A stretch of 5,257 bases of DNA from Pseudomaricurvus sp965662505 (GCF_965662505.1 NZ_CBFIHX010000182.1:1-5257); one strand, 5' to 3'. Shown: positions 1-5,257, counted from the stretch's first letter. Notes: generated by a model from the letters alone, not told the origin. Made by a program: numbers and translations.

Positions 1-377
1 TCTCTGGCTGAAGCATCAGTCTCCACAGGTGAGCCACCTTGCTTCAACTGACGAACCATGGCTTCGGCAATGCCAATACCCTGATTGGATAAACTCAACG
101 TCAGCTGTTGATCAAACATCTGCTGGTAAAACTTCATTTCGCTAGAGCCAGACATTTCTTTGTCTTCAAAGGCAGCGTTGGCATCTCGCATCGACTTCAT
201 CATCATGCCCAGAAATACAGATTCAAACTGCTGAGCCACTTGTTTAAGAGCCTGGTCTTTATCCGCAGCATCGCCTTTATTCAACTGCTTGATATTCTGC
301 AAACCTGACAAGTCGGTATAGACACTGGTATCTGTGCCTAATCCGGGCTGCATACTGTTGAATCGATCAATACTCAT
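1..377 (-). CDS. flgJ: FlgJ, flagellar rod-capping protein (N-terminal part; runs off the window)
   Basis: The ATG at 377-375 opens a frame that stays open to base 1, giving 125 residues plus two bases of the next codon. The protein starts MSIDRFNSMQ. Residues about 42-110 form the FlgJ rod-binding domain, with QVAQQFESVFLGMMMKSMR (about 46-64), then KFYQQMFDQQL and LSNQGIGIAEAMVRQL, all hallmark stretches of that family. FlgJ is exported to the periplasm, where this domain caps the growing rod and promotes polymerisation of the rod proteins. In many beta- and gammaproteobacteria a C-terminal glucosaminidase domain opens the peptidoglycan. That part would lie outside the window, so its presence cannot be judged. 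The start overlaps the flgI stop as ATGA and has only a weak Shine-Dalgarno (GGAT, 13 bases upstream), which suggests translational coupling to flgI. Confidence 0.95.
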   Translation of the reverse strand, partial: MSIDRFNSMQPGLGTDTSVYTDLSGLQNIKQLNKGDAADKDQALKQVAQQFESVFLGMMMKSMRDANAAFEDKEMSGSSEMKFYQQMFDQQLTLSLSNQGIGIAEAMVRQLKQGGSPVETDASAR

Positions 378-1522
378 ATGACGATAAGATCCGCTTTAAG
401 TGCACCGGCCTGTTTCATGGCTTCCAGAATTGCCATCAAATCACTGGGAGCTGCACCCACCAGATTCACGGCTCTGACTATACTTTCCAGACTGGTTCCA
501 GCTTCCAGCTTGAACATGGGGTTGATTTCTTCTTCCGCCGACACTTCGTTCGTCTGTGGCACAACGACAGTCTGTCCTTCAGAGATGGCACCCGGCTGAC
601 TGACCTGAACACTTTCAGAGACACTCACCGTCAAGCTGCCATGAGTTACAGCCACGGGTTCAACCTTCACGTCCTGTCCTACAACAATGGTTCCGGTACG
701 AGAATTAATCACAACGCGGGCAGGCGCTCTGCCCGTTTTCACTTCAATATTTTCAAGCAAAGATAAAAAATTAACTTTTTGCGAAGGGTCCAATGGCGCA
801 TTCACCATAATCGATGCTGCATCCAGAGGCTTTGCCACATCCGGCCCCAGCATATCGTTGATGGCTTTGGCAATGTATTTTGCCGTGGTGAAGTCCGAGC
901 GATGCAAGTTAAAAATAATCGGAGAACCATCGGCAAAACTATTCGGCGAACTTCTTTCCACCATAGCTCCATTGGGAATACGGCCAGCGCTGGGAATATT
1001 AACGGTTAATTTGGAACCATCGTTGCCTTCAGCGCCAAAACCGCCAACCAACAGACTACCTTGTGCAATAGCGTAAACGTTACCATCCAGAGCTTTCATG
1101 GGTGTCATTAACAAAGTGCCGCCACGGAGGCTTTTTGAATCACCAATGGACGATACGGTAACGTCGATTTTTTTGCCTGGTTTGGCAAAGGCCGGCAACT
1201 CTGCACTGACCATCACCGCAGCCACATTTTTCAGGTTATAGCGCGTACCAGCAGGAATCGTGATACCAAACTGCTTAATCATGTTATTAAAAGACTGAGC
1301 TGTAAATGGTGCCTGGTTGGTCTTATCACCGGTACCATCCAGTCCGACGACCAAACCATAACCCAGCAATTTGTTGGAACGAATACCCGCTATGTCAGCC
1401 AAATCCTTGATGCGTTCTGCGCTGGCAAACGGTACCCCAGCACTCAATACGGTCAGCAACACAACGAGACAAAACATCATGATCGAAGCTTTCATGTCAG
1501 ACATCAGTAATCTATTTTTCAT
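374..1522 (-). CDS. flgI: FlgI, flagellar P-ring protein precursor
   Basis: This 382-residue protein carries an N-terminal export signal: a hydrophobic core at about 12-30 (MMFCLVVLLTVLSAGVPF) and an ASA-E cleavage site after residue 35. The mature chain is then about 347 residues, almost the same as mature E. coli FlgI. Family hallmarks are RIKDLADIAGIRSN (37-50), LLGYGLVVGLDGTGD (52-66), KNVAAVMVSAELP (98-110), SLRGGTLLMTPMKALDG (131-147), VVINSRTG (270-277) and the C-terminal DLMAILEAMKQAG. FlgI monomers assemble around the distal rod in the periplasm as the P ring, a bushing in the peptidoglycan layer. The first ATG is preceded by a weak GAGA. ATGs at codons 7 and 10 would give a more ordinary 26-residue signal but have no visible ribosome site, so the exact start is open. 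The mature protein has no cysteine. It lies 22 bp after flgH and its TGA overlaps the flgJ start. Confidence 0.97.
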   Translation of the reverse strand: MKNRLLMSDMKASIMMFCLVVLLTVLSAGVPFASAERIKDLADIAGIRSNKLLGYGLVVGLDGTGDKTNQAPFTAQSFNNMIKQFGITIPAGTRYNLKNVAAVMVSAELPAFAKPGKKIDVTVSSIGDSKSLRGGTLLMTPMKALDGNVYAIAQGSLLVGGFGAEGNDGSKLTVNIPSAGRIPNGAMVERSSPNSFADGSPIIFNLHRSDFTTAKYIAKAINDMLGPDVAKPLDAASIMVNAPLDPSQKVNFLSLLENIEVKTGRAPARVVINSRTGTIVVGQDVKVEPVAVTHGSLTVSVSESVQVSQPGAISEGQTVVVPQTNEVSAEEEINPMFKLEAGTSLESIVRAVNLVGAAPSDLMAILEAMKQAGALKADLIVI

Positions 1523-1544
1523 CGGAAGCTATCTCGCACAGGGC

Positions 1545-2273
1545 TCAAAGAGGCCAAATTGGACTGTTGAAGAACTGACTCAACCATCCCATTTGATTGC
1601 TATTCGCCAAATCACCAGTTCCACTATAGGAAATTCGGGCATTGGCCAAACGATTCGATAACACAGTATTATCAGGCGTCACATCATCGGGACGAACGAT
1701 CCCACTGATGCGAATATATTCATCACCGCGGTTCAGGGTCATCCACTTTTCACCGCGTACCACCAGGTTTCCATTCGCAAGCACTTCGGCAACAGTTACC
1801 GTGATATTGCCTTCCAGCCTGTTGCTCTGGTCAGCATCGGATTCACCGGAGAAGTCACGACCCTGACCAATATCTGTATCCAGATTCAAATTTTTAAACG
1901 TTGGATAGGTTCCCAATAATGGGCCCGCATTCAGCGAGTTATCGCTCTCTTTAGCGATCGAAACGTTGCTGGTTTTTTGAGAAACGGTCCGTTCATTCAA
2001 AACAACGGTGATCACGTCCCCAAGACGGTGAGCCTTATTGTCTGAGAACAGTTCCAAACCGGTCCCGGAGCGGTACAAAGATCCAGCGGCCTGGGGAACC
2101 TCCTGGCGGCGCTCTCCCAATACAGGAGCATAAGCCGGATCACCTGGCTCAACTGTGTTATACACCGTACAACCAGACATCATGGATACCATCAACACTG
2201 GCACCAGAGCCGCAGGCTTACTCAGCGCTGTTGGCAGAATGGATACCGCTTTTTTTGCTATAGCAATGAACAT
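1545..2273 (-). CDS. flgH: FlgH, flagellar L-ring lipoprotein precursor
   Basis: This 242-residue lipoprotein has a basic start (AKK at 6-8), a hydrophobic stretch at about 21-32 and a lipobox-like MSGC with the lipidated cysteine at residue 35. The mature part is 208 residues, close to E. coli FlgH. The residue after the cysteine is Thr rather than Asp, which fits outer-membrane sorting. FlgH hallmarks are GDVITVVLNERTVSQK (85-100), GNITVTVAEVLANGNLVVRG (155-174), EKWMTLNRGDEYIRISGIVRPDD (175-197), NTVLSNRLANARISYSGTGDL (202-222) and the C-terminal NQMGWLSQFF. FlgH forms the L ring, the outer-membrane bushing around the distal rod. The ATG is preceded by ATAGGT with AGG seven bases upstream. 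The gene starts 33 bp after flgG and ends 22 bp before flgI, so the two ring genes are co-transcribed. Confidence 0.97.
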   Translation of the reverse strand: MFIAIAKKAVSILPTALSKPAALVPVLMVSMMSGCTVYNTVEPGDPAYAPVLGERRQEVPQAAGSLYRSGTGLELFSDNKAHRLGDVITVVLNERTVSQKTSNVSIAKESDNSLNAGPLLGTYPTFKNLNLDTDIGQGRDFSGESDADQSNRLEGNITVTVAEVLANGNLVVRGEKWMTLNRGDEYIRISGIVRPDDVTPDNTVLSNRLANARISYSGTGDLANSNQMGWLSQFFNSPIWPL

Positions 2274-2306
2274 GATGTGACCTATCGTTTCGCCTACTTT
2301 AAATAA

Positions 2307-3092
2307 TTACAGATTTTGGCTGATGTACTGCAACATCTGATCTGCGGTTGAGACAACTTTTGAATTTAACTCGTAGACACGCTGTGTTGTGATCATATTG
2401 ACCATCTCTTCTACGATGTCGACGTTAGAGTTTTCCAAAGCGCCTTGTTTTACTGCTCCCATTCCATCCAGGCCGGCAATACCGGTGACAGGGTCACCAC
2501 TGGCAGCAGTCTGACGAAAAATGTTGCTACCCATAGCCTGCAAACCTGCTGGATTGATAAAATCGGCTAGTTCAATTTGGCCAAGTTCCTGCGGATCTGC
2601 CTGGCCATTAACAGTGGCGCTGACGGTTCCGTCATCACCAATGGTTAACTGTTGAGTGCCTTCTGGAATGACGATGGAAGGCTGCAATGGCAGCCCTGCG
2701 GCATTTACAATTTCGCCCTCTGCGCTCAGGTGAAACTCACCATTGCGGGTATACGCGAGCTCACCGTCACCGCCCAGTACCTGGAAGAAACCTCGGCCAT
2801 TAATGGCGATGTCCAGACTGTTGCCCGTAATCTGCATGCTGCCCGACGTAAATTCTTTCTGTGTGCCGACAATACGGGTACCCGTTCCCACCTGCAGACC
2901 CGATGGCAGCTGTGTATCCTGAGTTGATTGTGCTCCAGGCTGACGCTGGACCTGATAAAACAGATCTTCAAACACCGCCCGCTCACGTTTAAAACCAACG
3001 GTAGAAGCATTCGCCAGGTTATTTGAAATTGTACTGAGCTGAGTATCCTGTGCACTCAATCCTGTTTTACTGATGTATAGAGCTGGAATCAT
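2307..3092 (-). CDS. flgG: FlgG, flagellar distal rod protein
   Basis: At 261 residues this matches the usual FlgG length (260 in E. coli). The N-terminus has the rod/hook-family coiled-coil segment with the ANNLAN-type motif (SNNLANASTVGFKRERAVFEDL, residues 23-44). Directly after comes the FlgG-specific stretch YQVQRQPGAQS..LPSGLQVGTG (46-71), which FlgF and FlgE lack and which is known to help make the rod straight and rigid. The middle contains IAINGRGFFQV (96-106) and AYTRNGEFHLSAEGEIVNAAG. The C-terminus has the paired helix ENSNVDIVEEMVNMITTQRVYELNSKVVSTADQMLQ. FlgG is exported through the flagellar type III apparatus without a cleaved signal peptide and polymerises into the distal rod, where FlgH and FlgI assemble around it. 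The ATG follows ATAGGT with AGG seven bases upstream, the same arrangement as at flgH. Confidence 0.98.
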   Translation of the reverse strand: MIPALYISKTGLSAQDTQLSTISNNLANASTVGFKRERAVFEDLFYQVQRQPGAQSTQDTQLPSGLQVGTGTRIVGTQKEFTSGSMQITGNSLDIAINGRGFFQVLGGDGELAYTRNGEFHLSAEGEIVNAAGLPLQPSIVIPEGTQQLTIGDDGTVSATVNGQADPQELGQIELADFINPAGLQAMGSNIFRQTAASGDPVTGIAGLDGMGAVKQGALENSNVDIVEEMVNMITTQRVYELNSKVVSTADQMLQYISQNL

Positions 3093-3176
3093 ACGGTTAC
3101 CTATTCGTGTTCTTGATTTTGGTGACTGTTGTTTTGATAAACCGTCGCTATAAACCCGTTACGTTAAACCCCTGGC

Positions 3177-3210
3177 TGAAGCGACAAAATGCTGACGTTA
3201 TTTCGCTTCA
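3177..3210 (-). repeat. Inverted repeat just after flgF (possible RNA hairpin)
   Basis: TGAAGCGA (3177-3184) and TCGCTTCA (3203-3210) are a perfect 8-bp inverted repeat separated by 18 bases. It begins three bases after the flgF stop codon. On the minus strand it is followed by GCCAGGGGTTT, not by a run of T, so it does not look like an intrinsic terminator. It sits in the 121-bp gap between flgF and flgG (3093-3213). In that gap I see no convincing sigma-54 or sigma-28 promoter. A role in mRNA processing or stability is inference only. Confidence 0.45.
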
Positions 3211-3213
3211 AAG

Positions 3214-3948
3214 CTAACCTTGCAATAACCGCGCCGAAGCTTCGGAATTGCCTTGTACGGTCTTCATCATTTTGACGCTAAGCTCGTACTGGCGGGACAA
3301 TGCCATCACATTGGTAAACTCACTGATGGTGTTAACGTTGCTGCCCTCAACAAAGCCGGACTGGATCCGGACGCTGCCGTCCACGGGCGCCAGATTGCCG
3401 TCTTTCTGACGAAAAAGGCCATCTTCGCCTTTGACCAGATCAGCGATATCCGGTTTGACCAAACGAAGACGATCCAGTTGAGCCTGGTCGAGAGGCGTAT
3501 CACCGGTGGTAGTGATCGTGCCATCAACACCGATATCGATCTTGCTGTTGGGGGGAACAAACACAGGGCCGCCATCGCCCAGAACCGGTAAGCCATTTCC
3601 GGTGAGCAATTGACCTTGTGCTGTAATCTGGAGACTGGCGGAACGCGTGTAAGCCTCGGCACCATCCAACCCTTGAACCGCGACAAACCCCTCCCCTTCA
3701 ATGGCAAAATCCAGATCATTACCTGTCTGAATCAAAGGGCCCTGGGAAAAATCGGTCGCTGGGTTTTCTGTCAGCGCGTAGGCGCGGGTAGGGTAACCTT
3801 CGCCGTTATACACCGGCATACTACGAGCCTGAGCAAAGTCGGCACGAAAACCATTAGTGTTGGCGTTAGCCAGATTGTTGGCGTGGACCGCTTGCGCCAT
3901 CATGTTGTGTTTGGCGCCGGTCATGGATATGTATAGAGCCTTGTCCAC
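3214..3948 (-). CDS. flgF: FlgF, flagellar proximal rod protein
   Basis: This 244-residue protein begins MDKALYISMTGAKHNMMAQA and has the rod-family motif ANNLANANTNGFRADF (23-38). The body contains the QTGNDLDFAIEGEGFVAVQG stretch (74-93) and AYTRSASLQITAQGQLLTGNG. The C-terminal helix region SGFVEGSNVNTISEFTNVMALSRQYELSVKMMKTV (197-231) is typical of rod proteins. It lacks the FlgG-specific RQPGAQS insertion, which separates it from FlgG. It is slightly shorter than E. coli FlgF (251 residues). FlgF is exported by the flagellar type III system and forms part of the proximal rod. The start is GTG, chosen because it gives the conserved N-terminus and follows a strong AGGAG seven bases upstream. 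It is the first gene behind the sigma-54-like promoter at 4018-4035. Confidence 0.97.
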   Translation of the reverse strand: MDKALYISMTGAKHNMMAQAVHANNLANANTNGFRADFAQARSMPVYNGEGYPTRAYALTENPATDFSQGPLIQTGNDLDFAIEGEGFVAVQGLDGAEAYTRSASLQITAQGQLLTGNGLPVLGDGGPVFVPPNSKIDIGVDGTITTTGDTPLDQAQLDRLRLVKPDIADLVKGEDGLFRQKDGNLAPVDGSVRIQSGFVEGSNVNTISEFTNVMALSRQYELSVKMMKTVQGNSEASARLLQG

Positions 3949-3955
3949 TGCGAAT

Positions 3956-3962
3956 CTCCTCT
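3956..3962 (-). promoter_or_regulatory. Strong ribosome binding site of flgF
   Basis: AGAGGAG lies seven bases upstream of the GTG start codon at 3948-3946. It is the strongest Shine-Dalgarno in the window and fixes the flgF start at GTG rather than the internal ATG at codon 9. A strong site may offset the weaker GTG initiation codon. Confidence 0.8.
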
Positions 3963-3973
3963 GTCACTTTCCT

Positions 3974-4000
3974 CAAAGGCGACAAACATTGCCGCTTTTG
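3974..4000 (-). other. Imperfect hairpin in the flgF leader
   Basis: On the minus strand CAAAAGCGGC (4000-3991) can pair with GTCGCCTTTG (3983-3974) across a 7-base loop, with one A-C mismatch and one G-U pair. It would lie within the roughly 60-nt leader predicted from the sigma-54 promoter and ends 11 bases before the Shine-Dalgarno. There is no T run after it. A regulatory role is speculative. Confidence 0.35.
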
Positions 4001-4002
4001 AA

Positions 4003-4012
4003 CTGTTAACAG
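4003..4012. promoter_or_regulatory. Palindrome at the predicted transcription start
   Basis: CTGTTAACAG is a perfect 10-bp palindrome. Counting from the -12 GC of the sigma-54-like promoter, the start point would fall near 4008, inside this palindrome. It could be an operator or could be chance; no known regulator site is recognised. Confidence 0.25.
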
Positions 4013-4017
4013 AGTTA

Positions 4018-4035
4018 TTGCAAGGAGCAGGCCAA
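4018..4035 (-). promoter_or_regulatory. Sigma-54 (RpoN) promoter upstream of flgF
   Basis: The minus strand reads TTGGCCTGCTCCTTGCAA. The -24 GG (4033-4032) and -12 GC (4021-4020) are exactly ten bases apart, and the flanking bases fit the consensus TGGCAC-N5-TTGC, with TGGC and TTGCA present and only the AC of the -24 box differing. The transcription start should be near 4008, giving a leader of about 60 bases before the flgF GTG. RpoN with an NtrC-type activator (FleR/FlrC) is known to drive middle-class flagellar operons in Pseudomonas and Vibrio, including flgF-L in P. aeruginosa. The site is between genes, in the right orientation, and in front of the expected operon. I did not find an activator-binding site with confidence. 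Confidence 0.8.
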
Positions 4036-4046
4036 TTTTAAATTGG
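4032..4046. repeat. A/T-rich palindrome overlapping the -24 box
   Basis: CCAATTT and AAATTGG flank a single central T, forming a 15-bp palindrome. Its low-coordinate end contains the CC that is the -24 GG of the sigma-54-like promoter on the minus strand, so a protein bound here would compete with or touch the polymerase. No specific regulator is recognised. Confidence 0.4.
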
Positions 4047-4059
4047 GAGAATTTTTCGG

Positions 4060-4085
4060 AGGGGCAAGCGAACAGACATGCCCCT
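4060..4085 (-). repeat. GC-rich inverted repeat in the flgE-flgF gap
   Basis: On the minus strand AGGGGCA (4085-4079) and TGCCCCT (4066-4060) form a perfect 7-bp stem with a 12-base loop. The bases after it on the minus strand are CCGAAAAATTC, with no T run, so it is not a standard intrinsic terminator. It starts 26 bp upstream of the -24 box, and could instead be a binding site or an RNA 3'-end stabiliser for flgE transcripts. Confidence 0.4.
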
Positions 4086-4091
4086 GTTCCC

Positions 4092-4150
4092 CTAACCTAA
4101 ACCCGAATCTAAACCCAAGCCTAGACCTGAATCTAGACTTGAGCCTAACC
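4092..4150. repeat. Degenerate 12-bp tandem repeat after flgE
   Basis: Four consecutive 12-bp units are seen on the plus strand: CTAAACCCGAAT (4097), CTAAACCCAAGC (4109), CTAGACCTGAAT (4121) and CTAGACTTGAGC (4133). Partial units CTAAC and CTAACC lie at the two edges. Units 1+2 and 3+4 pair as a 24-bp higher-order repeat, 18 of 24 bases identical, and all six differences are transitions. Every half-unit fits the purine/pyrimidine pattern YYRRRY. The array ends about 10 bp after the flgE stop. On the minus strand the bases 4143-4132 and 4125-4114 can form a 12-bp stem with two G-U pairs and a 6-base loop, followed by TTTAGATT. Confidence 0.85.
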
Positions 4151-4160
4151 GTCAAAGTAC

Positions 4161-5257
4161 TTAGATATTCAGAATCGTTTGTGTCACCTGATCGGCTGTC
4201 TCAATGGTCTTGGCATTGGATTGGTAGTTGCGTTGCGCAATGATCAAGTTAACCAATTCCTCGGACAAATCCACATTGGAATCTTCCAGAGCACCCGACT
4301 GAATCGAGCCCAGAGCCGCTGTTTGCGGCGCTCCGACTAATGGAGTACCCGACTCAAATGACTCCGACCAACCGGTCGACCCCTGAGGCTGCAGCCCTTG
4401 CTCGTTGTTAAATCCGGCAATGGCTACCTGTCCGAGAACCTGAGCCTGACCGTTAGTGAAACGGGCAAAGACCACACCACCGTCATCAATACTGACGCCG
4501 GACAGGCGCCCCGTGGTAAAGCCATCCTGCCTGACATCATTGATACCAAAGTCAGAACCAAATTGCGTTGAACCGGCAATATTGATCGCAAAGTTGGAGG
4601 AACTTGCCGGTGTTGGCAGCGGCAAGGTTGCGCCGGGCTGCGCCCCCAGAGCACCGTTATAATTGCCGTTTTGATCCAGCGGCGTCCAGTTATCAATGAC
4701 AAAGGACTGATCCGAGGTCGGGTGCAAGCTGCCATCGCTGGCGAAACGCATGGCGTATCCTTGTGGATCCCCTGCTGCATCTTGTGGACCTACGTTCTCG
4801 CCGTCGATCTGAACGTACATGGTCCAGTTGTTAGACGTCGTGGCAATACTGGTTGCCGCATCAGTGGTTTCATCAGCAGACTCTGTGCGTCCCTTGACGA
4901 AATACTGAGTCATAACATGAGGATTACCCAGGCTGTCATAGATCGTGACAGACGTAGCTGAGTTATAAGTATCCGGATCTGTAGGATCAAATTCTCCTGT
5001 GCGACTGTCTACGGCAAGAAGTTCACCCGCATCCACCACATCATCGCCGTTTGCGTCGTTACTCAAAACCAGACCATCCCCCAAGGTTACCGAGACAGTT
5101 GAAGCGGCTGTGTCAGCGGTTGCCACAACATCCAGTCCCAACTCTTTGCCTCTGGTGTTGAGAGCATCCGCCACACTCAACGGTGAAGTGAGATCCACCC
5201 CGGCCAAAAGCGTATCCAGATCCATAGTCCCTGTTGTGGTGTGCAGCTCTAATCCCG
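4161..5257 (-). CDS. flgE: FlgE, flagellar hook protein (C-terminal part; starts outside the window)
   Basis: The frame is open from the TAA at 4163-4161 to the end of the window (first full codon at 5255), about 364 residues. The Met at 5225 is internal, because coding sequence continues upstream of it without a stop and the N-terminal rod-family helix has not yet been reached. Counting from that Met, hook-protein hallmarks are TSVTIYDSLGNPHVMTQYFVK (91-111), NWTMYVQIDG (133-142), GRLSGVSIDDGGVVFARFTNGQ (239-260), LGQVAIAGFNNEQGLQPQGSTGW (264-286) and the C-terminal GALEDSNVDLSEELVNLIIAQRNYQSNAKTIETADQ. FlgE is exported by the flagellar type III system and polymerises into the flexible hook outside the cell. 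An Asp-rich segment at 57-68 matches an EF-hand-type loop. A 212-bp gap separates it from flgF. The full protein would exceed the 402 residues of E. coli FlgE. Confidence 0.97.
   Translation of the reverse strand, partial: GLELHTTTGTMDLDTLLAGVDLTSPLSVADALNTRGKELGLDVVATADTAASTVSVTLGDGLVLSNDANGDDVVDAGELLAVDSRTGEFDPTDPDTYNSATSVTIYDSLGNPHVMTQYFVKGRTESADETTDAATSIATTSNNWTMYVQIDGENVGPQDAAGDPQGYAMRFASDGSLHPTSDQSFVIDNWTPLDQNGNYNGALGAQPGATLPLPTPASSSNFAINIAGSTQFGSDFGINDVRQDGFTTGRLSGVSIDDGGVVFARFTNGQAQVLGQVAIAGFNNEQGLQPQGSTGWSESFESGTPLVGAPQTAALGSIQSGALEDSNVDLSEELVNLIIAQRNYQSNAKTIETADQVTQTILNI

Noticed and set aside
687..1076. Plus-strand 129-codon frame inside flgI
   Set aside because: It is antisense to strongly conserved FlgI coding sequence and resembles no known family, so it is a shadow frame.
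3093..3213. Possible second promoter in front of flgG
   Set aside because: No GG-N10-GC sigma-54 pair with consensus flanks and no convincing sigma-28 boxes could be found on the minus strand, so flgG is best read as co-transcribed with flgF.
3234..3245. Perfect 12-bp palindrome CCGAAGCTTCGG
   Set aside because: It lies in the last codons of flgF (Glu-Ala-Ser region) and is explained by coding sequence. No regulatory context is visible.
3253..3936. Plus-strand frames of 112 and 108 codons inside flgF
   Set aside because: They are antisense to FlgF, which is conserved over its full length. Nothing supports a gene on that strand.
4091..4116. Telomere-like CCTAACCTAAACCC motif
   Set aside because: The resemblance to eukaryotic telomere repeats is superficial. 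The units vary and have a 12-bp, not 6- or 7-bp exact, period, and the flanks are bacterial flagellar genes.
4043..4243. Plus-strand 66-codon frame whose product has an alternating Leu/Asn/Asp run
   Set aside because: The alternating run is just the translation of the 12-bp tandem repeat, and the frame then runs antisense into the 3' end of flgE. It has no family resemblance.
4161..5225. flgE starting at the ATG at 5225
   Set aside because: The frame continues upstream without a stop to the window edge, and the segment after this Met is mid-protein FlgE sequence without the conserved N-terminal helix, so the true start is outside the window.

Overview
This window is a contiguous piece of a flagellar rod/ring/hook operon, all on the minus strand. 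In transcription order it reads flgE (5' end outside the window) - flgF - flgG - flgH - flgI - flgJ (3' end outside the window). The gene order, the well-conserved rod and ring proteins and the lipoprotein L-ring subunit identify a Gram-negative bacterium. The protein sequences resemble gammaproteobacterial (Pseudomonas-like or marine) homologues and base composition is near 50% GC. The exact genus cannot be read from this window.

Layout, read along the minus strand from high to low coordinates. FlgE (hook) occupies 5257-4161. A 212-bp gap (4160-3949) follows and is the most information-rich non-coding part. It holds a degenerate 12-bp tandem repeat just after flgE, a GC-rich inverted repeat, an A/T palindrome, and a near-consensus sigma-54 promoter with its -12 GC ending at 4020. 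It ends with a short leader carrying an imperfect hairpin and a strong Shine-Dalgarno before the GTG start of flgF. FlgF (proximal rod) is at 3948-3214. A 121-bp gap with an 8-bp inverted repeat leads to flgG (distal rod, 3092-2307). Then come flgH (L ring, 2273-1545) and flgI (P ring, 1522-374) with short gaps, and flgJ (rod cap, 377-1) overlapping flgI by an ATGA.

The products work in sequence in the cell envelope. FlgJ caps and promotes polymerisation of the rod in the periplasm. FlgF and FlgG form part of the rod. FlgI and FlgH form the P and L ring bushings in the peptidoglycan layer and outer membrane. FlgE polymerises outside the cell into the hook. The sigma-54 site suggests that flgF-J... 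is transcribed as its own unit, in addition to any read-through from the flgE operon, as is known for the RpoN/FleR-class flgF-L operon of Pseudomonas aeruginosa.

I see no novel defence, mobile or biosynthetic system here. The points that deserve a second look are the flgE-flgF intergenic region (repeat, promoter and palindromes), an EF-hand-like loop in FlgE, and loss of the FlgI disulfide cysteines. No tRNA, rRNA, IS element, CRISPR array or clear intrinsic terminator was found.
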